In this document: positions 26,751 through 33,807 of the stretch, one piece after another | Position numbering within the stretch: position 1 is the stretch's first letter | Layout: every line of letters begins with the position of its first letter | Assembly: GCA_016928315.1 (NCBI GenBank) | Contig: JAFGKZ010000232.1 | Coordinates: forward strand, 1-33,807 | DNA length: 33,807 nt | Origin: Calditrichaceae bacterium | Lineage (GTDB): Bacteria > Calditrichota > Calditrichia > Calditrichales > Calditrichaceae | Direction of reading: 5' to 3' | The notes under the pieces: generated by a model | What the model was told of the DNA's origin: nothing | What the model saw: the letters and a program-made list of their open reading frames with translations, nothing else | Databases searched by the model: none | Made by a program: the position numbers and the translations under genes

Positions 26751-29603
26751 TTACATTTTAGTTGTAATCTTTAGTCCGGTTGAATTCAACCCCGGTGAGA
26801 ATGCTCTCAGAATTAGTATATCCTTTTTTTGCCCCGACTGAATAATTAATTGAGCTAATCCATTAAAAACCTTTCTTCTCCATTGTTCAGCTGGCCTGAT
26901 TATCTGCACAAGACCCGGATCACGATTCGGTTCATCCCATTTGTGGCGTAATCTGAATCGTTTTCCGGTAACCGCATAATCATTTTTCCCTGTTTTAAGG
27001 AAGCGATGGCTAAGCAGAAATGACTGGTTTGGATCATCGCGTACAATATGGGCTTTAATCAATTGGCCATTGATATATATACTTTGATTTTCCACGATGC
27101 TTTTTGTGAATAAGTTTACCGTGTCTTTAAATTGTATTTCAGGTAGATCAAACGATCCTCGTATCACTATTAGCGAATCCCGATATTCCTGCCAATCTTC
27201 CGGTTCATTAGAAAAAGCGCTTATCCAACCGGAATCATCATATTCTGCAGAAACTTCTTTCCTGTTATCAAGCACATCAATGGTTAATTCTTTTAGGTTT
27301 TCTATTTTGCACACTTCAATTTTAGACAGGAATTTATCAGGCTCGTGGCTGGATGGATTACCATTACCAACCCCAAGTATTTTACCTGTACCTTCGAGTG
27401 CAAAGAAAATTTCGTGATCTGCCGTAGGTATAATCAGACCATTCTCATCAATCACCTGTATAGTAATAACAGAAACATCCTTGCCATCCGCTTTTATTTG
27501 ATTTCGATCTGCAATGAGTTGAATTGCCACTGGATTACCGGTAGTTCTTCTTTGATTACGCAGTACTTTAATCCCATCTTTAAAACCAACCGCTTCTAAA
27601 ATTCCCGGCTCAAACACCACCTGCCAATATTGAGAGCTATTTAGTAATACTTGTTTTTTGCCAAAACTTCTGTTATTAAGATACAATTCAACTTCATCTA
27701 AATTTGAATAGACAATTACTTTAACATTCTGGCCTTCTTTACCATCCCAATTCCAGTGAGGACTGATATAAAGCGCTGGTTCATTTCCCCACCACGCTTG
27801 CAGATAGTAAAAATAATCTTTAGGAAATCCACAAAGATCAAGAATTCCAAACTGTGATGTTACCTGGGGCCAGCCGTAAGGATTTGGTTCGCCGCGGTAG
27901 TCAAATCCCGTCCAGTAAAAAAGACCGGCAAGAAAAGGACGTTCATAATAAAATTTCCAGCCATTTTCTATGCCGCCGGATTCAGAGAGAAAACTATTTG
28001 GCGCCTGGTGCGCATTCTTCATATCTGTTATATAAATCCCTCTGGTTCCGCTCAAAGTGGATTCTTCAGTTCCAACGGCTGGTTGCCAGGGAAATTTTTT
28101 ATGATGGGCATCAATATCCCCATGGAAGATATAATTATAACCCATCACTTGCGAGACCGCACCAATGCCGGTGTCCCATCCCCCGCTGCTTGCTACTGTG
28201 AAGGCACGGGATGAATCCAACCTGTTTGCAAATGTCTGCATCGTTTCCGTAATCCGAATACCTTTCTCATTTCCCTCGATAGCCCACTCTTCGTTACCCA
28301 ATGACCATATCACTACGGATGGATGGTTCCTGTCACGCTTGATGAGTCGCTCAAGACAATAAAAATGTTCTTTATTTGTACCCATCAATCGATTTTCATC
28401 CATAACAAGCATACCCAATCGATCACATACATCAAGTAATTCTGGGGTTGGGGGATTGTGAGAGGTTCTGATTGCATTACTTCCCATTTCCAATAAACGT
28501 TTTACTCTGAACTCCTGGAGCGCATCTGGGATGGCTGTCCCAACACCGGCGTGGTCCTGATGATTATTAGTGCCTTTAATTTTGATGTGCTTATCATTCA
28601 GGAAAAAACCGCTATCCGGATCAAACCGCACTGTACGGATTCCAAAAGTTGTTTCATAATGATCAATGACTCTATTATTTTCCATAATTTTGGTGTACAG
28701 TTTATGCAGATAAGGTTTTTCAAGTGACCATATTTTGGGATTAATTATTTTATGTTTAGTAATATACTCTTTTTGATCGTTACACATCAGACTTAAATTT
28801 TCTAATTTATTCCTGGAAATAATAATTCCATCCGGATTTACTATTGTCTCCTCAATTTCAAATTCAAGCTCTTTATCAAATTCGTTTTCTATGGTGGTTC
28901 GTATTTTTATTATAGTCTGATCGTTTATATTTTTAGTTGTAATAAATGTGCCATATTCAGCGATATGCAAAGGATTGGTTTTAATCAGCCAGACATGACG
29001 ATAGATACCAGCGCCTTCATAGAACCAGCCTTCCTCAACCGATGCATCAACACGTACAGCAATTATATTATCACCGCCATAATTCAGATAGTCAGTCATA
29101 TCATAACTAAAACTTATATAACCACTATTTTCTTCACCTAAATAAAATCCATTTACAAATACGCTGGAATTTCGATGCACGCCATCAAACTGAATGGATA
29201 TCTTTTTACCGAAATCAGACTCTGCAATAAAAAACGATTTTCTATACCAGCCAATACTATTTTCAGGAAAGTTATGTCCAATTTCTTTATAGCCATGACT
29301 GTGTCCACCCTTAGGATTAAAATTTAATTCAACGCACCAATCATGTGGTAAATTAATGACACGCCAGGCACGATCGTCAAAATTTGTAGATGCCGGGCCA
29401 TCTCCGTACCCTGCTTTTGCAAAATGGGTAAAATACGCAGTTGAATGACCAAAATCTTGCGCAGGATTAGTTGCATGCCCAGGCGCAAAACGCCAATCAG
29501 AATCCATTGATAACTGTTCCCGAAATGAACCTTGACAAAAGATTGTTTCCGTAAGCAATAGCAATACAACAACGGAGATTGTTAATACGAATAAAGGTTT
29601 CAA
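26751..29603 (-). CDS. GH2 glycosidase (probable beta-galactosidase) with nested C-terminal insert, exported
   Basis: 950 residues. The start is a TTG (29603-29601) with AAGG five bases upstream; it gives a signal peptide (cleavage near IFC/QGS), while the next in-frame ATG would delete it. GH2 domains are in order: jelly roll (DWRFAPGHA, NLPHDWCVE, SIGWYRKSF, GAGIYRHVW), Ig domain, barrel with GTNNHQDHAGVG and IRTSHNPP, acid/base Glu438 in SLGNEE, nucleophile Glu513 in AVGTEES, DUF4982-like Ig (PHWNWDGKEGQN), then a last Ig domain (ITIQVIDENG, KILGVGNGN). That last domain is interrupted at ~755-905 by an extra beta-rich module (SGWISAFSNEPEDW, QSIYINGQLI) resembling a galactose-binding jelly roll; it resumes at FNGLAQLIIQSG. 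It is longer than the plus-strand GH2 by this insert. It lies 15 bases after GH31. Confidence 0.88.
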   Translation of the reverse strand: MKPLFVLTISVVVLLLLTETIFCQGSFREQLSMDSDWRFAPGHATNPAQDFGHSTAYFTHFAKAGYGDGPASTNFDDRAWRVINLPHDWCVELNFNPKGGHSHGYKEIGHNFPENSIGWYRKSFFIAESDFGKKISIQFDGVHRNSSVFVNGFYLGEENSGYISFSYDMTDYLNYGGDNIIAVRVDASVEEGWFYEGAGIYRHVWLIKTNPLHIAEYGTFITTKNINDQTIIKIRTTIENEFDKELEFEIEETIVNPDGIIISRNKLENLSLMCNDQKEYITKHKIINPKIWSLEKPYLHKLYTKIMENNRVIDHYETTFGIRTVRFDPDSGFFLNDKHIKIKGTNNHQDHAGVGTAIPDALQEFRVKRLLEMGSNAIRTSHNPPTPELLDVCDRLGMLVMDENRLMGTNKEHFYCLERLIKRDRNHPSVVIWSLGNEEWAIEGNEKGIRITETMQTFANRLDSSRAFTVASSGGWDTGIGAVSQVMGYNYIFHGDIDAHHKKFPWQPAVGTEESTLSGTRGIYITDMKNAHQAPNSFLSESGGIENGWKFYYERPFLAGLFYWTGFDYRGEPNPYGWPQVTSQFGILDLCGFPKDYFYYLQAWWGNEPALYISPHWNWDGKEGQNVKVIVYSNLDEVELYLNNRSFGKKQVLLNSSQYWQVVFEPGILEAVGFKDGIKVLRNQRRTTGNPVAIQLIADRNQIKADGKDVSVITIQVIDENGLIIPTADHEIFFALEGTGKILGVGNGNPSSHEPDKFLSKIEVCKIENLKELTIDVLDNRKEVSAEYDDSGWISAFSNEPEDWQEYRDSLIVIRGSFDLPEIQFKDTVNLFTKSIVENQSIYINGQLIKAHIVRDDPNQSFLLSHRFLKTGKNDYAVTGKRFRLRHKWDEPNRDPGLVQIIRPAEQWRRKVFNGLAQLIIQSGQKKDILILRAFSPGLNSTGLKITTKM

Positions 29604-29608
29604 TATTA

Positions 29609-29612
29609 CCTT
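29609..29612 (-). promoter_or_regulatory. Ribosome binding site supporting a TTG start
   Basis: AAGG on the minus strand lies 5 bases before TTG 29603-29601 of the GH2 gene. No ATG or GTG is available between the upstream GH31 stop and the signal peptide, so TTG is the likely start. Confidence 0.55.
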
Positions 29613-29618
29613 AATATT

Positions 29619-32486
29619 TTAAAAATTAATATTTATTTTTTTACCATCATAGTGTATGGATTCATCAATTTGGGAGCTTATCTCAAGACCGTTTCCACGA
29701 TCTTTCGAAACCAAAACAACATTAAAAGTTTTGTGCTTCAACATCCCGGGAAAATCGCCTTGTCTTTTTCCAATCACAAGTTTTTGCTCTGAATTTATCC
29801 ATTCAAAATTAATTGTAGAATAAATTCCCTTTTCATAATTATAATTATCATTTTCATCTTCATAAAGCGTAAACCTGCCATCTGCTCCGGGATATATTCT
29901 GAGTTCAATTGGATCAGCTGGTTTTTCTGTTGAATATTGTAAAAAAGGGCCCATGGGAATAATTGAACCTGCTTTGATAAATAAAGGAATAATATCTATT
30001 GGCGCATCCGTGTTAATTACTTTTCCACCTTTATATTTCTCACCTGTCCAAAAATTCACCCACGCTGTTCTATCCGGCAAATATACGCTTCTGCTCTTTG
30101 TGTTTTTTACTTCCGATTGTTCTTTTGCAAAAATAGCAGGTGTTTTCCATCTTAATATCATGCGGGCTGCACCAGTGGATCGATTCTCGGTTTCGAGAAT
30201 AAAGTCATATGCTTTACTTGCTTCCAGTTCGATTTTTTCGGTATATTGTTCAACACTGGTGTAGACCATCTTAAGTGTATCACCATTTAAAATGATTCTC
30301 TTTGCATCATAACAAAGTAAATGGAATTGATGCATTCCGTTTTCAGATGGAATAAGTTTGCCTTCCCATCGAATAGCATAAGTAGAATCTGTAACATAAT
30401 CCGGGCGACCGGTATACCACAGGATGTCAATATTCGGATCGACCTGTTTTTTGCTCAAAACGGTCCTGCCAGCATCTTTAAAATAAGTAGCATTCAGGCC
30501 TTGTTTCCCATCTTTGGTTTTAAAAAACTTACTAGTTATAAGCTGACTTTCTTCCGGAGGATGATGGTACATATAATCCGTAACTGGATTTACCATGATT
30601 GACGGTCCGAACATAAACTGATCACCAATTGAATATGTATTTTTATCATATCCAAAATCCATTGGTAATCCACGCATAATCGTATAATCATTTTGAGTGA
30701 CTTTCCATGCCAGCGAATAAATATAAGGCATAAGCCTATAACGCAGTTTATCAATTTTAATTATGGGCTCAACAAATTCACCCATTTCCCATATTTCACG
30801 CGGCGTTTCTGAGCCATGTGAACGGAAGATGGGTGTAAAGGCTCCCAGTTGGAACATCCGGGCATATAACTCCTGGTATGCCGGTTCCTTACCTCCTTCC
30901 ATAAAAACACCGTCATAAGCGCCGAGTACAAAAGCGCCAATATCAAATGTCCAATAAGGTATACCTGACATACAATGATTTAATCCGGCAGAAATTTGAT
31001 TTTTATATACTTCCCAACTTGCGCCAATATCACCCGACCATGTCGTAGCCGCATTACGTTGTTGACCGGCGAAAGTAGAGCGTGTTAGTATATAAGCTCT
31101 GCGATCGGAGCTTTCTTCACGCCAGAATTTGTATAAATCATTTGTCATAGCCAGGGAAAAAGTATTTAAATAACGTGCGAATGAGCCCAGATAATTGCTT
31201 CCCATTTTTTTCAATTCATGTTCACTTGATTCTTTTGTCATGGCATTAACGACATCCGGTTCGGTTGAATCAATCCACCAGCCATCCAGACCTTTTGAAT
31301 AAATACCATCTTTTAAATATTTCCAGTACAGTTCGTTAGCATCCGGATTGTATGCATCATAGTATTTAAATCCCGCCCAGCCGACCGGTTTATATAGGTA
31401 GCCTCTTTTCAACATGTCTTCGTATATAAGTGTCTTTCGTCCAAGAGCAGGCCAGATCGAGATAATAATATGATAATTCATTTTATGTAATTGATCGCAC
31501 ATTTCTTTAGGTTCCGGAAAAAGTGTTTTGTCAAAAAACATACCGCACCAGTTTTCAGCCCCATTCCAGTAATCCCAATCCTGAATCATATTATCAATTG
31601 GAATCTTAAGTTTGCGATATTTCTTCGCTACGCTCATTAATTCAGCCTGTGTATCATAATGTTCTTTGCTTTGCCAGTATCCGAAAGCATATTTCCCATA
31701 CATGGGCGCCTTACCGGTTAATTTCCTGTAACCTGATATGACATCATCCATATTTTTTCCGTACACAAAATAATAGTCGATGTTGTCGCCAATATCAGAC
31801 CAAAAAGAAGCATTACCATTGTTATCTTCAAAAATTGTCTTTGAATAATTGTCCCATAGTATTCCATAATTTTTTGTTGAAATTAAAAAAGGATTAACTG
31901 CTTCAGTATTTGATTGTGTTAAAGTGATTTTTTTATTTCGATAATTAAAATATCCATTCTGATGCTGGCCAAGTCCATATATGCCTTCATCCTGGGAAAG
32001 CCGAAAATTTTGCTGCATTGAGAATCCGGAATCGCCATCATAATTAACAGGGGTAAATTTAGATTCCTCTATTTCTTCAAAAATTTTACTGTTTTTATCA
32101 ATTGGAAAATACTTAACTGAAAAATCTTTCTTAGAAACATTCACTCTAAGAGTACTTGATGTCATATCTATTTTATTATTTGCTTCAGAAATTGTTATTT
32201 CTAGATCGGTATTTGGTTTATTTATAACCGATAAACTTTTTTTGTCAGGTCTGCCTTTAGAAGGCCATTTGATAATTCTGACAATATCATTATTGTAGAA
32301 CTGAATCCTGATATTTTGATTGATCGAATTTAACTCGATTCCATTATTAATATTTTTTACTTGAACAACATGCGGTTGGCATTTGGTCATAAGAAACATG
32401 CCTAATAAAATAAGAAATACAATAATCAAAATTCGGATAACGGTCTTTCCTAAATGGATACAATTTGTATTAATTCTATTATTCAT
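29619..32486 (-). CDS. GH31 glycosidase (probable alpha-xylosidase) with PA14 inserted after the catalytic barrel
   Basis: 955 residues. The N-terminus has a hydrophobic segment (about 17-34) followed by LMTKC (Cys36); the Lys at -1 makes lipidation uncertain. The barrel has the nucleophile Asp406 in DGWWIDSTEPD and acid/base Asp486 in TTWSGDIGAS, both in the same sequence style as the plus-strand GH31. The N-terminal sandwich has no insert. Instead a PA14 domain (about 661-786; GLNATYFKDAG, IRWEGKLIPSENG, RMILRWKTP) is placed in the C-terminal beta domain between NPVTDY and RSVYLPDRTAW, which are contiguous in the other enzyme. The gene starts inside the stop codon of the GH29 gene (ATGA overlap), so the two are translationally coupled. 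Xylosidase specificity is inferred from resemblance and context. Confidence 0.9.
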   Translation of the reverse strand: MNNRINTNCIHLGKTVIRILIIVFLILLGMFLMTKCQPHVVQVKNINNGIELNSINQNIRIQFYNNDIVRIIKWPSKGRPDKKSLSVINKPNTDLEITISEANNKIDMTSSTLRVNVSKKDFSVKYFPIDKNSKIFEEIEESKFTPVNYDGDSGFSMQQNFRLSQDEGIYGLGQHQNGYFNYRNKKITLTQSNTEAVNPFLISTKNYGILWDNYSKTIFEDNNGNASFWSDIGDNIDYYFVYGKNMDDVISGYRKLTGKAPMYGKYAFGYWQSKEHYDTQAELMSVAKKYRKLKIPIDNMIQDWDYWNGAENWCGMFFDKTLFPEPKEMCDQLHKMNYHIIISIWPALGRKTLIYEDMLKRGYLYKPVGWAGFKYYDAYNPDANELYWKYLKDGIYSKGLDGWWIDSTEPDVVNAMTKESSEHELKKMGSNYLGSFARYLNTFSLAMTNDLYKFWREESSDRRAYILTRSTFAGQQRNAATTWSGDIGASWEVYKNQISAGLNHCMSGIPYWTFDIGAFVLGAYDGVFMEGGKEPAYQELYARMFQLGAFTPIFRSHGSETPREIWEMGEFVEPIIKIDKLRYRLMPYIYSLAWKVTQNDYTIMRGLPMDFGYDKNTYSIGDQFMFGPSIMVNPVTDYMYHHPPEESQLITSKFFKTKDGKQGLNATYFKDAGRTVLSKKQVDPNIDILWYTGRPDYVTDSTYAIRWEGKLIPSENGMHQFHLLCYDAKRIILNGDTLKMVYTSVEQYTEKIELEASKAYDFILETENRSTGAARMILRWKTPAIFAKEQSEVKNTKSRSVYLPDRTAWVNFWTGEKYKGGKVINTDAPIDIIPLFIKAGSIIPMGPFLQYSTEKPADPIELRIYPGADGRFTLYEDENDNYNYEKGIYSTINFEWINSEQKLVIGKRQGDFPGMLKHKTFNVVLVSKDRGNGLEISSQIDESIHYDGKKININF

Positions 32487-33807
32487 TTTCTACCAATCAT
32501 TATCTCTGTTGCAGCAACAAAATTATTATTTGCGCTTAATGCTTCCAGTCTAAAATAGCGTGCATCTACTGGTTCAAATGTGACTACTTTCATTTTAGTA
32601 TCACCATTCCATTTGCCACATGAAATATTTTTAAAATTGATACTATCTAAACTGGCTGATATTTTATAAGAAGTAATACTGGCCTCAATCATAGGTTTAA
32701 TCACAGGATTATATTTTGGAACATAAGTTATAATATCTATTCCACAATATTTTTGGCCCAAATCGATGGTTATGGATTGGGGTAAAGAATCTGTACTCTC
32801 CCACACCGAATAATAATAACGGTCATTTAGCCCATCAATGGCGTATTCTGCTATTCCACTGGTTGCTGAAGCTGATTTCGGTGTAATCGGTTTATCAATC
32901 TGAGACTCCTGTTTTGGAAGAGGTGAACGATCCAAATTCGGGAACCAGGCATGACCAATTTCTTTAAGCCGACTAACGATATTTTCATCCAATTTCCCAT
33001 CGGGATTAGGGGGCAAATTTAAAATAAAATTACACCAGCGTGGCTCTAAAAAAGTAGGATGATTATTGACAATTTCATCAACACTTAATAGTTCTGCCGT
33101 TGATACCCGTTCATCCCAGAACCAGCCATTACCGCTATCCAGGTAGACTAATTTATTAAGAAGGGCAGGAGTTTTGTTATCCGGTGGACAAGAACTGCCT
33201 GCCTCGAAATGAATTAAATTGTTATTATATAAACATGGCAGATGAGTATTATCTAAAAGCAAGCAATTAGGTTGAAGCTCTTTTACAAGTTTACGAATCT
33301 CATTATATGGTAATGTTTTATGGCCCTTTTTCCATGACCAGCCGTCAATAAAGAGCATTTTAATCTCGCCATAATTGGATAATAATTCTGTGAATTGCCC
33401 TTTAATTATCGAAATTTGTTCTTCTGTAATAGGTCTATTACCAATAGCTGACGTATTATCCCAGACAGAATAATATAAAAATGGCTCGAGTCCCTTGTTT
33501 CTAAACGCTTCCACATATTCCAAACCGACATCGCCATTTCCATTTTTCCAGGGAATACTGGCTACATCATTATCGGTATACTTGCTATCCCATAAACAAA
33601 AACCATCGTGATGTTTGGTCGTTAATATCCCGAATTTCATTTTAGCTGAAACAAGAGCATCTGCCCATTGTTCACAATTAAGGTTAACCGGATTGAATTT
33701 ATTCGTATCTTGTTCGGCCTCCCCCCATTTACCGCCAGTAAATGTACGAATCCCAAAATGAAAAAAGGCGCCAAATCTTAAATCAACAAATTCTTGTTGA
33801 TATTGAT
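32483..33807 (-). CDS. GH29 alpha-L-fucosidase with C-terminal F5/8 type C domain (5' partial)
   Basis: The frame stays open to the right edge, adding 55 codons before the first ATG (33640); these encode real GH29 sequence (RFGAFFHFGI, GKWGEAEQD), so the start and any signal peptide lie outside. GH29 hallmarks follow: GILTTKHHDGFCLWDSKYTD, the likely nucleophile Asp in MLFIDGWSW (codon 33344-33346), and FILNLPPNPDGKLDE at the end of the barrel. The last ~135 residues form a discoidin/F5/8 type C (CBM32-like) domain (AEYAIDGLNDR, SITIDLGQKYCGI, ARYFRLEALSANN). The enzyme removes terminal alpha-L-fucose. It heads the visible leftward operon and overlaps GH31 by four bases (ATGA). Together with fucI and fucP this makes fucose a main product of the locus. 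Confidence 0.92.
   Translation of the reverse strand, partial: QYQQEFVDLRFGAFFHFGIRTFTGGKWGEAEQDTNKFNPVNLNCEQWADALVSAKMKFGILTTKHHDGFCLWDSKYTDNDVASIPWKNGNGDVGLEYVEAFRNKGLEPFLYYSVWDNTSAIGNRPITEEQISIIKGQFTELLSNYGEIKMLFIDGWSWKKGHKTLPYNEIRKLVKELQPNCLLLDNTHLPCLYNNNLIHFEAGSSCPPDNKTPALLNKLVYLDSGNGWFWDERVSTAELLSVDEIVNNHPTFLEPRWCNFILNLPPNPDGKLDENIVSRLKEIGHAWFPNLDRSPLPKQESQIDKPITPKSASATSGIAEYAIDGLNDRYYYSVWESTDSLPQSITIDLGQKYCGIDIITYVPKYNPVIKPMIEASITSYKISASLDSINFKNISCGKWNGDTKMKVVTFEPVDARYFRLEALSANNNFVAATEIMIGRK

Noticed and set aside
9293-33807. Sulfated fucan (fucoidan) as target of the locus
   Set aside because: No sulfatase or fucanase family is present in the window, whereas alpha-xylosidase-type GH31 and beta-galactosidase-type GH2 are duplicated.
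1-33807. tRNA, rRNA, CRISPR arrays, insertion sequences, integrase or attachment sites
   Set aside because: Read through on both strands; no repeat arrays, transposase motifs or tRNA-like cloverleaf were found.

Overview
The window looks like part of a polysaccharide-degradation island from an AT-rich member of the FCB superphylum (the Ignavibacteriota/Calditrichota/KSB1/Neomarinimicrobiota-like lineages rather than classical Bacteroides). The clues are C-terminal sorting tails with the NYPNPFNP signature, a PorV-like barrel protein, a TonB-dependent receptor with an N-terminal carboxypeptidase-regulatory-like domain, and secreted proteins whose predicted mature N-terminus is Gln. No 16S or tRNA gene is present, so this placement is inference. 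No SusD-like gene was found.

Layout. (1) 1-1072: the 3' end of a secreted ConA/LamG-like protein with a sorting tail, followed by a strong terminator. (2) 1447-9107: a four-gene outer-membrane operon (TonB receptor, secreted FN3/sorting-tail protein, PorV-like protein, IPT/TIG plus beta-propeller lipoprotein) closed by another strong terminator. (3) 9293-22402: six rightward glycoside hydrolase genes: GH31 with an N-terminal PA14 insert, GH2, GH42, GH39, a GH51-like enzyme with a sorting tail, and an atypical GH13. (4) 33807-22437, leftward: GH29 alpha-L-fucosidase (5' end outside the window), GH31 with PA14 inserted in a different place, GH2, L-fucose isomerase, FucP-like permease, a broken fucU (L-fucose mutarotase) remnant, and a Nudix-type winged-helix regulator. 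The two hydrolase blocks converge with only 34 bases between stop codons.

How the parts fit. Alpha-fucosidase, beta-galactosidase and alpha-xylosidase are the three activities needed to strip the Fuc-Gal-Xyl side chain of fucogalactoxyloglucan from its tip, and the freed fucose would be imported by FucP and isomerised by FucI. Several enzymes look like lipoproteins or exported proteins, so much of the work is probably at the surface or in the periplasm. Fuculose kinase, aldolase and an unambiguous endo-xyloglucanase are not in the window; the sorting-tailed GH51-like enzyme is the best candidate for backbone or surface attack. Xyloglucan as the target is an inference from family content.

Most notable: the previously unannotated fucU remnant between fucP and the regulator, the SusD-less four-gene outer-membrane cassette, PA14 domains sitting at two different places in the two GH31 enzymes, and a GH13 enzyme lacking the usual Asn-His of conserved region I.
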